Below, piece by piece: positions 1-9,526 of a stretch of 64,000 nucleotides of DNA. The notes beneath the pieces are model-generated. The model worked only from the letters and a program-made list of their open reading frames with translations. It was not told the DNA's origin and did no database searches. How positions within the stretch are numbered: the stretch's first letter is position 1; every line of letters begins with the position of its first letter. A program made the translations under genes and the position numbers. The stretch spans positions 125,204 to 189,203 of the forward strand of contig NZ_QRMP01000002.1 in assembly GCF_003473295.1 (NCBI RefSeq), in the 5' to 3' direction. The DNA comes from Parabacteroides sp. AM08-6. Lineage in GTDB: Bacteria > Bacteroidota > Bacteroidia > Bacteroidales > Tannerellaceae.

Positions 1-1
1 T

Positions 2-1177
2 TATGGTACGGAACTAAAAGATAAAGTCATTTGTACCGTGAATTTGGCTACTACAGTATGGGGGTGCCAGGTGATACAGGAAGCGATAGGTGATACAATT
101 TCTTGGAATTTGCAGGATTCACTGGATTTTAGCAAGCCGGTGCAGTTTATTAATACACTTTGGGATGGCGAAACTACCAAAAAGTATACCGCACAATTAA
201 ATATCCATCAGGTTGTTCCGGACTCGATGGTTTGGACTGTTTATTCTGAAAATATTGCGGGTGAAGCAATAAAGGAAGAAAAAACAATTGTTTTTGGCGA
301 AGAGGGTTCCGCGTTCTATTATATGTATATGCAGCCGGTTAATGCAAGTAAGGGATATTTGTTGTATCGTTCCGCTGTTTCGGATGGCAGGAATTGGGAG
401 CCATTGTCACTGACCGGACTTCCTGCTGACAATCTCCGCTTGTCGCAAATTGATGAATATGAAGGAAATTTATATGTTATTACAACCGACGGACTTCTTT
501 ACCGCTCCGCAAACGGGACGGATTGGACGCTTGTAGAAGGAGCGCCTTCGATAAAAACATTATTAGGCAGTATTAAAGTAAGTGATGACTTTACTGGTTC
601 GGGGAAACAACAATCGGCTATGGCAGCCATTGTCGACCAGAATGGTGTTGCTACTTTTGCCCGCATGGATAAGTCGATGGAATGGAAATCAGGAAATACA
701 GTGAGTGCCGGTTTCCCTATGAGCGGTTTTGGAAATGTTTCATACAATTCTATGTTTCGCGCTTATCTGATGGTTGTAGCAGGAAGGACGGAAAATAATT
801 CACTGACCAATACGGTTTGGGGAACAAGTGATGGTCTTGTCTGGGCTAACTTTACAGATGAAGAAACTGAAACTTTTTCTGTACGCGAAGGTGTATCGGT
901 AATCCAGTATGACAACCGAATGTTTATGGTTGGAGGAATTGATGCGGCCGGTAAGGCTTCTTCTGAAATTTATATGTCGCAGGATTACGGTGTGACTTGG
1001 AATTTGTCGGATACACTGACAGTTATGCCTCCTGAATTTAAGGCACGTGGATATGCATCTATTTATGTAGATAAAGATAATTATATGTATCTTTTCGGTG
1101 GAAAAGAAACAACAAGTTCGAATGTTTTGGATCAAATCTGGCGCGGTCGTATAAATCGTCTGGGTTTTAAAGATTAG
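2..1177 (+). CDS. DUF6242-type secreted protein, 3' part only
   Basis: The reading frame is open from base 2 with no start codon in the window, so the N-terminus is missing; the GTG at 38 is an internal valine. The visible 392 residues are a repetitive beta-rich protein with recurring 'SxDGxxW' and 'YRSANGTDWT'-like strands typical of kelch or BNR-like propeller blades ('TTDGLLYRSANGTDW', 'GTSDGLVWANFTD', 'SQDYGVTWN'), ending with 'YMYLFGGKE'. This pattern fits the Bacteroidales DUF6242 family, normally secreted lipoproteins of unknown function. An 81-bp gap separates it from the DUF6089 gene. The family call is from recognition of the repeats, the blade count is not determined. Confidence 0.7.
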   Translation, partial: YGTELKDKVICTVNLATTVWGCQVIQEAIGDTISWNLQDSLDFSKPVQFINTLWDGETTKKYTAQLNIHQVVPDSMVWTVYSENIAGEAIKEEKTIVFGEEGSAFYYMYMQPVNASKGYLLYRSAVSDGRNWEPLSLTGLPADNLRLSQIDEYEGNLYVITTDGLLYRSANGTDWTLVEGAPSIKTLLGSIKVSDDFTGSGKQQSAMAAIVDQNGVATFARMDKSMEWKSGNTVSAGFPMSGFGNVSYNSMFRAYLMVVAGRTENNSLTNTVWGTSDGLVWANFTDEETETFSVREGVSVIQYDNRMFMVGGIDAAGKASSEIYMSQDYGVTWNLSDTLTVMPPEFKARGYASIYVDKDNYMYLFGGKETTSSNVLDQIWRGRINRLGFKD

Positions 1178-1258
1178 GAAAGTTCATGTAAAACAGTATA
1201 ATTTTATGAGGCTTTTAGCGTTAGAAAAGGAAGGTGTAGTAATATAACAGCAAAGATT

Positions 1259-1978
1259 ATGACTTCAACTTTCTTTCAACGCATATTCATTTTCATACTG
1301 TTTGCCGGTTTTATCGGCAATGTACGTGCGCAGGAATATAAATATGAAATAGGCGGAATGGCCGGCGGAGCTTATTATATGGGCGACGTTAATAAAAATA
1401 CTCCCTTTAAAGGGCTAAACCCGGCATTAGGAGCGATATTCCGCTACAACCCGAATTTCAGATGGGCCTTTAAGGCAAATTTGATGTGGGGACAAGTTTC
1501 CGGCAGTACGGACGGACAGAAAAATGTTTTTCCGAACAATGCACAAGTTTCTTTCAGCCGTAGTCTGATAGAGCTAGGTGGTCAAATGGAATTTAACTTT
1601 TTTCCGTATAGCGATAAATTTGCTTATGCAAATGCAAAGCGTTTTTCGCCTTATGTATTCTTCGGTTTGGGAGTGACAGTCGCTCCGGGTAGTGGGAATA
1701 CGTTTGCCGGTCCGAATATACCGTTGGGAGTTGGTATTAAATATAAGATGAAGAACCGGATTAATCTGGGATGCGAGTTCTCGTTTCGTAAGCTGTTTGG
1801 TGATGGTTTAGACGTGACGGACGATAGTAATTCCATATTGAATGATCCGTATCATATGAAAAGCAGTTTTCTAAAGAATAAAGATTGGTATTCTTTTCTG
1901 CTGCTTTCTGTCACGTGGGATTTTGGTCCTCGGAACAGACCTTGTAATAGTATAAATAGTAACAGTAGTTACAGATGA
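1259..1978 (+). CDS. DUF6089 outer-membrane beta-barrel protein
   Basis: A 239-residue protein with a cleavable signal peptide (hydrophobic core at residues 8-20, cleavage near 'VRAQ'), followed by glycine-rich alternating strands ('[14 protein letters not shown]', '[24 protein letters not shown]', '[14 protein letters not shown]') ending with an aromatic strand '[10 protein letters not shown]'. This is the Bacteroidetes DUF6089 small beta-barrel family. It stands 7 bp before uppS and heads the uppS-bamA-skp block, an arrangement common in Bacteroidales. A role in envelope assembly is inferred from this context only; no enzymatic residues are visible. Confidence 0.8.
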   Translation: MTSTFFQRIFIFILFAGFIGNVRAQEYKYEIGGMAGGAYYMGDVNKNTPFKGLNPALGAIFRYNPNFRWAFKANLMWGQVSGSTDGQKNVFPNNAQVSFSRSLIELGGQMEFNFFPYSDKFAYANAKRFSPYVFFGLGVTVAPGSGNTFAGPNIPLGVGIKYKMKNRINLGCEFSFRKLFGDGLDVTDDSNSILNDPYHMKSSFLKNKDWYSFLLLSVTWDFGPRNRPCNSINSNSSYR

Positions 1979-1985
1979 AAACACT

Positions 1986-2729
1986 ATGTCGTTGATTGAA
2001 AAAATAGACAAGGAACGTTTGCCGCAACATGTGGCGATTATTATGGATGGTAACGGGCGCTGGGCCAAAGCAAAGGGGAAAGACCGTAGCTTCGGGCATC
2101 AGGAAGGGGTCGTTTCTGTCCGTAAGATAGTGGAAGCGGCTACCGTATTAGGTTTGAAATATTTGACGCTATACACGTTTTCTACCGAAAATTGGAATCG
2201 TCCGGAAGCGGAAGTTCAGGCTTTGATGAGTTTGCTGGTTACGGCTATTCATCGTGAAACGCCTGATTTGATGAAAAATAATGTTCGTCTGATGGCTATC
2301 GGTAATCTTGACCGTTTGCCGGTTGATGCGCATGCTACTTTGATGGAATGTATCGCACAGACTTCTGTCAATACGGGTACAACGCTTGTATTGGCGTTGA
2401 GTTATTCTGCCCGTTGGGAAATTGTAGAAGCCGTGAAACAGCTTGCGGAAGAAGTGCAGTCAAAGAAAATCCACCCCAACGATATAACCGAGGCTGTAGT
2501 CTCGGAACACCTGTCTACCAGAGGTATTCCCGATCCGGATTTGTTAATACGTACCGGGGGAGAAAAACGTATCAGTAATTTCCTTTTATGGCAATTATCG
2601 TATGCGGAATTCTTTTTTACCGATGTGTATTGGCCCGATTTCAGAGAAGAAGAGTTGTATGGAGCTATATTGTATTACCAACAGCGTGAACGGCGTTTCG
2701 GTAAGACAAGTGAGCAAATAATCTTATAA
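1986..2729 (+). CDS. uppS: isoprenyl transferase (undecaprenyl diphosphate synthase)
   Basis: Cis-prenyltransferase that condenses isopentenyl diphosphate onto farnesyl diphosphate to make the C55 lipid carrier for peptidoglycan and polysaccharide synthesis. The 247 residues have the usual family length and motifs: '[11 protein letters not shown]' with catalytic Asp21, '[11 protein letters not shown]' near residue 70, and the C-terminal '[20 protein letters not shown]' diphosphate-binding block followed by '[14 protein letters not shown]'. It starts 7 bp after the DUF6089 stop and ends 14 bp before bamA, so it is probably cotranscribed with both. Cytosolic or membrane-associated. Confidence 0.97.
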   Translation: MSLIEKIDKERLPQHVAIIMDGNGRWAKAKGKDRSFGHQEGVVSVRKIVEAATVLGLKYLTLYTFSTENWNRPEAEVQALMSLLVTAIHRETPDLMKNNVRLMAIGNLDRLPVDAHATLMECIAQTSVNTGTTLVLALSYSARWEIVEAVKQLAEEVQSKKIHPNDITEAVVSEHLSTRGIPDPDLLIRTGGEKRISNFLLWQLSYAEFFFTDVYWPDFREEELYGAILYYQQRERRFGKTSEQIIL

Positions 2730-2743
2730 ACAATAGCTGTTAT

Positions 2744-5419
2744 ATGTACAAAAGAATAGTGCTGTTTTTGATTTTTCTGGGTGCCGCCTGTGGTATTTAC
2801 GCCCAGGAAACTGACACTACAAAGGTTGAGGAACCGGCAGAAGTGCCGGTCATTTCGTATTCTTTATCTCCTAAAAAGTATAAGATTGCTGATATTAAAG
2901 TAACGGGGGTTAAGGATTATGATGATTTCGTGTTGATAACTTTTTCCGGCTTATCGGTGGGTGATGAGGTCACCATTCCCGGAATGGATATTACAGCAGC
3001 AGTAAGGCGTTTCTGGAAACACGGATTGTTCTCAGACGTGAAGATATTGGCAACCAAGATTGAAGACGACAAAGTTTGGTTGGAAATTCAGTTGAAGCAA
3101 CGTCCCCGTATTTCGCAGGTAAACTATCGCGGTATTAAAAAGGGTGAAAGGGAAGACCTTGAAGCCAAATTAGGATTGCGAAAAGGATATCAGATTACTC
3201 CGAATGTGATGGACAGGGCGAAAACGCTTATCCAGAAATATTTTGATGGCAAAGGGTTTAAGAATGTAGATGTTGATATCGTCCAGAAGGATGATGTATC
3301 GCACGAAGGTGAAGTAATCGTCGATATTAATATCGATAAGAATGAAAAGACCAAAATTCACAGAATCCACTTTGAAGGAAATAAGGCTTTGTCTGCACGC
3401 GACTTGAAAAAGGCGATGAAGAAGACAAATGAAAAGTTCAGTTTTTATAATGACTGGAAATCAAGTATCCGTGAAGCTTTCAGCACTAAGAAGTTTACAA
3501 CTGAAGAATATGAAAATGATAAAAAGAATATTATATCCAAATACAACGAACATGGTTATCGCGATGCTGTACTGATTGAAGACAGTATTGTGAACTATGA
3601 TAAGAAAAAAGTGGATATTTTCTTGAAATTGGAGGAAGGTGACAAATATTATCTGAAGGATATTTCTTTTGTCGGTAATACACAATATCCGACTGAGCAG
3701 TTGCAGCAATTGTTGGATATGAAACCTGGTGATGTTTATAACCAGAAGAAGCTGAATGAACGGTTAATTACGGACGAAAGTGCTGTTTCCAATCTATACT
3801 ATAATAACGGTTACATCTTTTTTGGTGCTGACCCGGTTGAAGTGGATGTCGATAATGACTCGATTTCATTGGAAATACGTGTTCAGGAAGGTCCGCAGGC
3901 AACCATTAATAAAGTTATAATAAACGGTAACGACCGGCTGTATGAAGATATTGTCCGTCGTGAACTCCGAACGAAGCCAGGCATGTTGTTCAGTCGTGAT
4001 GATTTGATGCGTTCAACTCGTGAGATTGCTCAAATGGGGCATTTCGACCCGGAAAACTTGGTTCCGCAACCAATACCTAATGCTGAAAACGGAACAGTTG
4101 ATATTCAGTATAATTTGGTTTCGAAAGCAAACGACCAGATTGAATTCTCTGCAGGTTGGGGACAGACAGGTGTGATTGGTAAGTTGAGTTTGAAGTTTAC
4201 GAACTTTTCCATGAAGAATTTGTTGAACCCGAAGACCTATAAAGGTATAATTCCACAGGGTGAAGGACAGACACTGACGTTGAGCGGTCAGACAAACGGA
4301 CGTTACTATCAGGCTTACAGTATTTCATTTATGGACCCTTGGTTTGGAGGTAAACGACCGAATACCTTGTCGGTAAGTGCATATTTCTCCAAGCAAACGG
4401 ATATCAGTAGTAATTATTTAAATAATAACAGTTACTACAATAACTATTATGGAGGTTATCCTTATTATAGTGGTTATGGTTACGGTAATTATGGTTACGG
4501 TTATGGTTATGGTGGCAATTACGGCAATTATGAATTAGCTTATGACCCGGATAAGTCCATTATGATGTTCGGTCTTGCTGCCGGTTACGGTAAACGTTTG
4601 AACTGGCCGGATGACTACTTCCAGTTTATGGCAACATTGAATTATCAGTTGTATATGATGAAAGACTGGGATTATTTCTTGGTAAATAATGGTAACTGTC
4701 ATAATATCAACCTCGAATTGATGTTGCAACGTAATTCTATTGACAATCCGTTGTATACACGTTACGGTTCTCAATTCTTACTCTCTGTTGCCGCAACTCC
4801 TCCTTGGTCGTTGTGGGATGGTAAAGATTATAAGAATATGAACGATCAGGATCCGGATAAGTTCAAATTGATAGAATATCATAAATGGAAATTTAAAGCG
4901 AAGATATTTTCTCCGCTGGCCCCTCTGACAGTAAAACGCACACCGGTATTAATGACACGTGTTGAGTACGGTTTCTTGGGGTCTTACAACAAATATAAGA
5001 AATCTCCGTTCGAAACCTTCTATATGGGTGGTGATGGTATGAGTGGTTATTCCAGTACTTATGCAACTGAAACGATTGGTTTGAGAGGTTACGAAAACGG
5101 TAGTATTGCAGGTAATGGCGGATACAATTCTTATGGTTATGCTTATTCCCGTTTGGCAATGGAATTGCGTTATCCGTTCTTGTTGGAACCGTCGTCAACT
5201 ATTTATGGCTTGGTATTTGTGGAAGCAGGTAATGCTTGGAGAGACCTGAAAGATTTCAATCCTTTCCAGTTGAAACGTTCGGCCGGTGTTGGTGTTCGTA
5301 TTTTCCTTCCGATGATTGGTCTGATGGGTATCGACTGGGCTTATGGTTTCGATCGTCCTGACGGAAGCGGTCAACGAGGCGGCAGTAACTTCCACTTTAT
5401 TATCGGCCAGGAATTTTAA
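2744..5419 (+). CDS. bamA: outer-membrane protein assembly factor BamA
   Basis: Omp85 insertase of 891 residues. A signal peptide (cleavage near 'IYAQE') is followed by successive POTRA repeats ('YKIADIKVTGVKDYDD', 'PRISQVNYRGIKKGE', 'TKIHRIHFEGNKALSARDL', 'YYLKDISFVGNTQYPTEQL', 'ATINKVIINGNDRLYEDIV') and a C-terminal 16-strand barrel from about residue 470, ending in an aromatic residue ('FHFIIGQEF') as outer-membrane proteins do. The family's conserved lid-lock sequence is seen as 'LRGYENGSI'. It inserts barrel proteins into the outer membrane together with the Skp-like chaperones encoded next. The unusual part is a Tyr/Gly/Asn-rich stretch at about residues 558-597, inside a predicted surface loop. 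A strong terminator follows. Confidence 0.96.
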   Translation: MYKRIVLFLIFLGAACGIYAQETDTTKVEEPAEVPVISYSLSPKKYKIADIKVTGVKDYDDFVLITFSGLSVGDEVTIPGMDITAAVRRFWKHGLFSDVKILATKIEDDKVWLEIQLKQRPRISQVNYRGIKKGEREDLEAKLGLRKGYQITPNVMDRAKTLIQKYFDGKGFKNVDVDIVQKDDVSHEGEVIVDINIDKNEKTKIHRIHFEGNKALSARDLKKAMKKTNEKFSFYNDWKSSIREAFSTKKFTTEEYENDKKNIISKYNEHGYRDAVLIEDSIVNYDKKKVDIFLKLEEGDKYYLKDISFVGNTQYPTEQLQQLLDMKPGDVYNQKKLNERLITDESAVSNLYYNNGYIFFGADPVEVDVDNDSISLEIRVQEGPQATINKVIINGNDRLYEDIVRRELRTKPGMLFSRDDLMRSTREIAQMGHFDPENLVPQPIPNAENGTVDIQYNLVSKANDQIEFSAGWGQTGVIGKLSLKFTNFSMKNLLNPKTYKGIIPQGEGQTLTLSGQTNGRYYQAYSISFMDPWFGGKRPNTLSVSAYFSKQTDISSNYLNNNSYYNNYYGGYPYYSGYGYGNYGYGYGYGGNYGNYELAYDPDKSIMMFGLAAGYGKRLNWPDDYFQFMATLNYQLYMMKDWDYFLVNNGNCHNINLELMLQRNSIDNPLYTRYGSQFLLSVAATPPWSLWDGKDYKNMNDQDPDKFKLIEYHKWKFKAKIFSPLAPLTVKRTPVLMTRVEYGFLGSYNKYKKSPFETFYMGGDGMSGYSSTYATETIGLRGYENGSIAGNGGYNSYGYAYSRLAMELRYPFLLEPSSTIYGLVFVEAGNAWRDLKDFNPFQLKRSAGVGVRIFLPMIGLMGIDWAYGFDRPDGSGQRGGSNFHFIIGQEF
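4417..4534 (+). repeat. Tyr/Gly/Asn-rich low-complexity coding segment in bamA
   Basis: Within bamA, near-repeated codons for Tyr-Gly and Asn-Tyr ('ggttatggttacgg' and variants) encode about 40 residues made almost only of N, Y, G and S. It lies between two barrel strands ('LSVSAYFSKQTD' and 'SIMMFGLAAGYG') and is therefore expected in an extracellular loop. Confidence 0.75.
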
Positions 5420-5442
5420 GAGTTTGAAAATAAATGATAGAT

Positions 5443-5478
5443 GGACAATCGGATGAAAGTTCCGGTTGTCCGTTTTTT
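5443..5478 (+). terminator. intrinsic terminator after bamA
   Basis: Hairpin with arms GGACAA..CGGA and TCCG..TTGTCC followed by a T run (5473-5478), 24 bp after the bamA stop. It ends the DUF6089-uppS-bamA unit. Confidence 0.85.
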
Positions 5479-5584
5479 ATAATGAGTGGCTTGATTTTTG
5501 TTATTACTCTCTTTCTCAAGTCTGTTAAATTGTTAATCCACTATTATTAAAATTCAATTTTCGATTTTCAATCCCCAATTCTTT

Positions 5585-5592
5585 TATATTTG
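5585..5592 (+). promoter_or_regulatory. Bacteroidetes -7 box for the skp pair
   Basis: TATATTTG matches TAnnTTTG, 33 bp before the ATG chosen for the first Skp-like gene. The -33 region around 5558-5568 is T-rich but has no clean TTTG. Transcription would begin near 5597, which rules out the upstream TTG at 5590 as the translation start. Confidence 0.65.
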
Positions 5593-5625
5593 CAGTCAGA
5601 AGGTAAAACTAATAGAATAATGTGT

Positions 5626-6141
5626 ATGAAAAAGATTATTGCCTTAAGTTGTTTGCTGCTTCTTTGTTCGTTTGCAGCATCAGCTCAAAAATTCGCATTG
5701 ATAGATATGGAGTATATCCTGAAGAATATTCCAGCTTATGAAATGATGAACGAACAGTTGAGTCAGGTTTCTAAGAAATGGCAGAATGAAGTGGAAGCCA
5801 TTCAGCAGGAAGCCCAGAATATGTATAAAACCTACCAGAGCGATTTGGTATTTCTTTCTGCCGAAATGAAGACGAAGCGTGAGGAAGAGATTGTTCAGAA
5901 AGAACAGGAAGCCCAGGATTTGAAACGTAAATATTTTGGTCCTGACGGTGAATTATATAAAAAACGTGCGAGTCTGATAAAACCGATACATGATGAGATT
6001 TATAATGCTGTGAAAGAAATATCCGAAGATAAAGGGTATCAGCTAGTCATGGATCGAGCTTCCGACGCGAGTATAATTTATGCTTCTCCTAAAATAGATA
6101 TAAGCGATGAAGTGCTTATAAAGTTAGGATATTCAAAATAA
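5626..6141 (+). CDS. OmpH/Skp-family periplasmic chaperone (first copy)
   Basis: A 171-residue protein with signal peptide ('LLLLCSFAASAQKF') followed by a beta strand ('FALIDMEYILKNIPAYEMM') and a long Lys/Glu/Gln-rich coiled coil (about residues 45-125), then a C-terminal strand segment ('YQLVMDRASDASIIYASP'). This is the Skp fold, a jellyfish-like trimer that holds unfolded outer-membrane proteins for BamA. I chose ATG 5626 because it gives a clean 'MKKIIAL' signal peptide and lies after the promoter box; the ATG at 5620 is an alternative. The second copy begins 73 bp downstream. Confidence 0.9.
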   Translation: MKKIIALSCLLLLCSFAASAQKFALIDMEYILKNIPAYEMMNEQLSQVSKKWQNEVEAIQQEAQNMYKTYQSDLVFLSAEMKTKREEEIVQKEQEAQDLKRKYFGPDGELYKKRASLIKPIHDEIYNAVKEISEDKGYQLVMDRASDASIIYASPKIDISDEVLIKLGYSK

Positions 6142-6214
6142 ATGCTTACATTTGTGCGCTTTAATATAAGCAAGTTGGAAATTGATTAATAACAAAGTAA
6201 TATTTTATAGAAAA

Positions 6215-6712
6215 ATGAAGAAACTGATTGTTTTATTGTTAATGATGCTCCCGTTTGGAGTTTTTGCTCAGGAAGGTAAGATTGCTATTGTAAATAGCCA
6301 GGAAATCCTCACTATCATGCCTGAATTCACCAGTATGCAGAAAGCATTGCAGGATTTGGATGCTAAATACAAACAGGAGATGAAAGTTATAAATGATGAA
6401 TACGAAAGAAAATATGCCGATTTTATTGCTCAGCAGGATTCATTAACAGAGAATATTAAGATGAGAAGAATGCAGGAGTTGTCAGACCTGCAAGAACGTT
6501 CAAATAATTTTGTTCAAGTTGCACAACAGGAATTTGGAAAAAAACAGCAAGAGTTGTTTGCCCCGATTCAGGAGAAACTGAGAGATGCCATTAAGGCTGT
6601 AGGCGATGAAAAAGGTTATACTTACATTCTGGACCCACAAGCTGTCCTTTATACAGGTAATGCGGCTGTTGATGCTACTCCCTTTGTAAAAGCGAAATTA
6701 GGTTTGAATTAG
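6215..6712 (+). CDS. OmpH/Skp-family periplasmic chaperone (second copy)
   Basis: Paralogue of the preceding gene, 165 residues: signal peptide ending near 'GVFAQEG', strand 'KIAIVNSQEILTIMPEFTSM', coiled coil of charged heptads (about 40-120), then 'DEKGYTYILDPQAVLYTG'. ATG 6215 was chosen over the TTG at 6182 because the signal peptide starts there ('MKKLIVLLL'). Tandem Skp genes after bamA are common in Bacteroidetes. Whether the two have different clients is unknown. Confidence 0.9.
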   Translation: MKKLIVLLLMMLPFGVFAQEGKIAIVNSQEILTIMPEFTSMQKALQDLDAKYKQEMKVINDEYERKYADFIAQQDSLTENIKMRRMQELSDLQERSNNFVQVAQQEFGKKQQELFAPIQEKLRDAIKAVGDEKGYTYILDPQAVLYTGNAAVDATPFVKAKLGLN

Positions 6713-6732
6713 TGCCTTGTAAGATATAAGAT

Positions 6733-6766
6733 AAAGGATGCTTTTCGTGGAAAGGCATCCTTTGTT
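6733..6766 (+). terminator. intrinsic terminator after the skp pair
   Basis: Stem AAAGGATGC (6733-6741) with GCATCCTTT (6755-6763), short loop, followed by a weak T-rich stretch. It separates the skp genes from murI. Confidence 0.75.
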
Positions 6767-6808
6767 GTCTATATAAATGTGGATTATTGAATAAAAATAT
6801 TTTCAGAT

Positions 6809-7642
6809 ATGTTTCCTCAGACTCCAGGCCCTATTGGCATTTTCGACTCCGGATATGGCGGTTTGACCATCTTTGATAAAATTCGGAAAACAATGCCTGA
6901 TTACGATTATATCTATCTGGGAGATAATGCGCGTACACCTTATGGTCCTCGTTCCTTTGAAGTAGTTTATCGCTTTACTCGTCAGGCGGTAGAAAAGCTC
7001 TTTAACGAAGGTTGCCAAATGGTTATACTGGCTTGCAATACCGCTTCTGCAAAAGCTTTACGCACTATTCAGCAGCGGGACCTGCCTGGATGGGATCCGC
7101 AACGACGTGTATTGGGGGTCATTCGTCCTACTGTGGAGTTGATGGACCGGCTCAGTATTAGTAAACATGTCGGAATTTTGGGAACGACCGGAACTATTTC
7201 GTCCGGTTCTTATTCGATGGAAATAGAAAAAATGTTCCCGCATATCAAGGTGACTGGAGAAGCTTGTCCGATGTGGGTCCCTTTGGTTGAAAATAACGAA
7301 TTTGCCTCTCCGGGTGCGGATTATTTTGTAAAAAGAAATATTGAACATCTTCTGGCGGTTGATCCGAAAATAGATACAATAGTACTGGGCTGCACGCATT
7401 ATCCGCTGCTGATTGATAAAATTAAATCATTTTTGCCTGCCGGCATAAAGATTCTTGCGCAGGGAGAATATGTAGCAGCCAGCTTGAAGGACTATCTATA
7501 TAGGCATCCGGAAATGAATGCCCGTTTAACCCGTAACAATCATTGCCGTTTTCTTACAACAGAGTCGGCGGAGAAATTTTCTGAAACAGCATCTGTTTTT
7601 CTCAGTCGTCCGGTGGAAGTAGAACAGATTTCGATTGATTAG
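6809..7642 (+). CDS. murI: glutamate racemase
   Basis: Cofactor-independent racemase making D-glutamate for peptidoglycan. The 277 residues show the two catalytic cysteine motifs: 'LACNTASA' (Cys76) and 'LGCTHYPLL' (Cys195), plus the N-terminal 'GIFDSGYGG' (Asp13, Ser14) and 'YLGDNARTPYG' substrate-binding segments. The stop codon overlaps the stop of the convergent YccF gene by 3 bases, so there is no room for a terminator between them. Confidence 0.97.
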   Translation: MFPQTPGPIGIFDSGYGGLTIFDKIRKTMPDYDYIYLGDNARTPYGPRSFEVVYRFTRQAVEKLFNEGCQMVILACNTASAKALRTIQQRDLPGWDPQRRVLGVIRPTVELMDRLSISKHVGILGTTGTISSGSYSMEIEKMFPHIKVTGEACPMWVPLVENNEFASPGADYFVKRNIEHLLAVDPKIDTIVLGCTHYPLLIDKIKSFLPAGIKILAQGEYVAASLKDYLYRHPEMNARLTRNNHCRFLTTESAEKFSETASVFLSRPVEVEQISID

Positions 7643-8013
7643 TTGTTTTCAATCTTTTTCCCGAATGGAGTCAGAGCTAATGCTGCCATTTTGAAATGCT
7701 GTCTGCCGAAAGGAATACCAATCAGGGTAATGCACAACAAAATACCGAAGAACAGGTGAGTCAAACATATCCAGAAGCCTCCGAGAAATATCCAGATAAC
7801 ATTCATGACCAAGCAGAGGCAACCTCCCGAATTCCCGTTGTCTGTTACCCGACTCCCGAATGGCCATAAAGCAAGCATTGCCAGTTTAAGTGTTTGAAGC
7901 CCGAAAGGAATCCCGATAATTGTTATCATCAGCAGTAAACTGGAAATGATGTATTCCAATGCTGTAATCAGCCCGCCGAATATCAGCCAGATAATATTTC
8001 CTAAAAATCTCAT
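7639..8013 (-). CDS. YccF domain-containing inner-membrane protein
   Basis: A 124-residue protein with the duplicated YccF motif: 'IIWLIFGGLITALEYIISSLLLMITIIGIPFGLQ..KLAMLALWPFG' in the N-terminal half and 'VIWIFLGGFWICLTHLFFGILLCITLIGIPFGRQ..KMAALALTPFG' in the second. Each half has two hydrophobic helices and the hallmark 'IGIPFG' and 'PFG' turns. Function unknown. It is 16 bp downstream of the M23 peptidase gene on the same strand, so the two are probably cotranscribed. Confidence 0.9.
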   Translation of the reverse strand: MRFLGNIIWLIFGGLITALEYIISSLLLMITIIGIPFGLQTLKLAMLALWPFGSRVTDNGNSGGCLCLVMNVIWIFLGGFWICLTHLFFGILLCITLIGIPFGRQHFKMAALALTPFGKKIENN

Positions 8014-8029
8014 ATCCGATATTATTATG

Positions 8030-9277
8030 TTAATTTTTAAATTGCTTCATACTGTCTAATTCTGCCAAAACTGTTTGCTTGACAATAGCAAAGCTATCTC
8101 TCAGTTCCGTTTTGACCGGTAAGGAAGGGGGAGCTTCCATCTGTAGAGGATTAATAGGTTGTCCATTTTTGTAAACTCGGAAATCCAGATGAGGTCCAGT
8201 CGATAATCCGGTCGAACCCACATAACCGATAACCTGTCCCTGTTTGATATGACTACCCACCTCGATACCTTTGGCATAACGACTTAAATGCATATAAGAA
8301 GTCGTATAGGTCGAGTTGTGCTTTACTTTCAGCGTATTACCTCCTCCTCCGGCATAACCTTTGGCAATGATGGTCCCATCTCCGATACTTTTGACCTCCG
8401 TACCGACTGGAGCAGCATAGTCGACTCCATGATGCGCACGATAACGTTTTAATATCGGATGAAAGCGGGCATTGGAGAAACGGGAAGTGATACGGATGAA
8501 ATCCAACGGAGCTTTTAAGAAAGCTTTGCGGAGGCTGTTTCCGTCCGAATCAAAATATTCGAATACACTATCTTGTGTAAAAGGAATAGCAACAAAATCT
8601 TTACCCTGGTGGGTGAATATTGCTCCTTCGATGGAGCTTATATTTAAAGCAGTAGTATCATCGATGTAAGCTACATTATACAGTACTTGATACGAATCTC
8701 CCTCTTTTACATCGAAAAAGTCAATCTGCCAAGCATATATGTCGGATAATTTGAGGGCTAACAGAGGATTTGCTCCACTGGCTTTGATGACATTCCATAA
8801 GGAAGAATTGAGCGTACCTTCGGCATATTGTTTTTTCAAAGTAATTGGTTTACTGAAGTTGTATGCCTGAATCGTATCGCTGGTGAGATTGATTACAGCA
8901 TAATCAGTAAGCGATTTAGCAAAAGCTATGTAACGGATGCAAGCAAGACTGTCTTGTGTTGTAAATGTATAATAATGCATTCCTGCACGTAATTTAGTGG
9001 GATCCAGTACGGAGACCGATGCTTTTGTTATACTGTCTGCTTTTATAGCTGAAAAGCCCAGTCCGGCAAAAATAGAGGCAGGGTTGTCTCCGTTCTTCAT
9101 CATGTATTCCTGAACATCCAGTGAGTCGATACAGATACCGTATTGGTAAACGTGCTGTAAGCTGTCTATCCATTCGCTGTCTACCTCTTCTTCCACCTCT
9201 TGTTTGACATGATGAGTACAGGAGATACAGGCAATAAATCCGGCCAGTAATATATAGAATACAGATTTGTTGTTCAT
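8030..9277 (-). CDS. M23-family peptidoglycan endopeptidase, lipoprotein
   Basis: Membrane-anchored LytM-type zinc metallopeptidase of 415 residues. I chose the ATG at 9277 because it gives a lipoprotein signal ending in the lipobox 'FIACISC'. After the Cys comes an acidic stretch ('EVEEEVDSE'). The C-terminal third is the M23 fold: 'HHGVDYAAPVG' supplies the His and Asp ligands, then 'SYMHLSRYAKGIEVG' and 'GPHLDFRVYKNGQPINP'. The usual HxH motif reads HLD here, a variant frequent in Bacteroidetes; the Asp may replace the third zinc ligand or weaken catalysis. The 5' extension upstream to 9394 lacks features of a real protein. Confidence 0.9.
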   Translation of the reverse strand: MNNKSVFYILLAGFIACISCTHHVKQEVEEEVDSEWIDSLQHVYQYGICIDSLDVQEYMMKNGDNPASIFAGLGFSAIKADSITKASVSVLDPTKLRAGMHYYTFTTQDSLACIRYIAFAKSLTDYAVINLTSDTIQAYNFSKPITLKKQYAEGTLNSSLWNVIKASGANPLLALKLSDIYAWQIDFFDVKEGDSYQVLYNVAYIDDTTALNISSIEGAIFTHQGKDFVAIPFTQDSVFEYFDSDGNSLRKAFLKAPLDFIRITSRFSNARFHPILKRYRAHHGVDYAAPVGTEVKSIGDGTIIAKGYAGGGGNTLKVKHNSTYTTSYMHLSRYAKGIEVGSHIKQGQVIGYVGSTGLSTGPHLDFRVYKNGQPINPLQMEAPPSLPVKTELRDSFAIVKQTVLAELDSMKQFKN

Positions 9278-9526
9278 TCCGATGATAACTGTTGATATGA
9301 GTATGGTTGCTACAATAACAACTATTTGCAAACTTACGGAAAATAAAGTAAAGATGAAAAATAAAATGCATGAATGCTTTCCTGCTTTAACCATCGGCGA
9401 AGGTAAAAAAGGAAGAGGTGTTATGCTGAAGTGTTAATGTTAACTAAATATCGAAGATGCCGGGAACAATTCTTCCATATTTAACGTCTTATTTTTACAA
9501 GTGATAATTCTAAATAAAAGAAGAAT

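Noticed and set aside
4893..5198. 101-residue minus-strand ORF in bamA
   Set aside because: Antisense shadow of barrel strands.
7643..8013. Overlapping 72-residue minus-strand ORF at 7649-7867
   Set aside because: Other frame of the YccF gene, with no family match.
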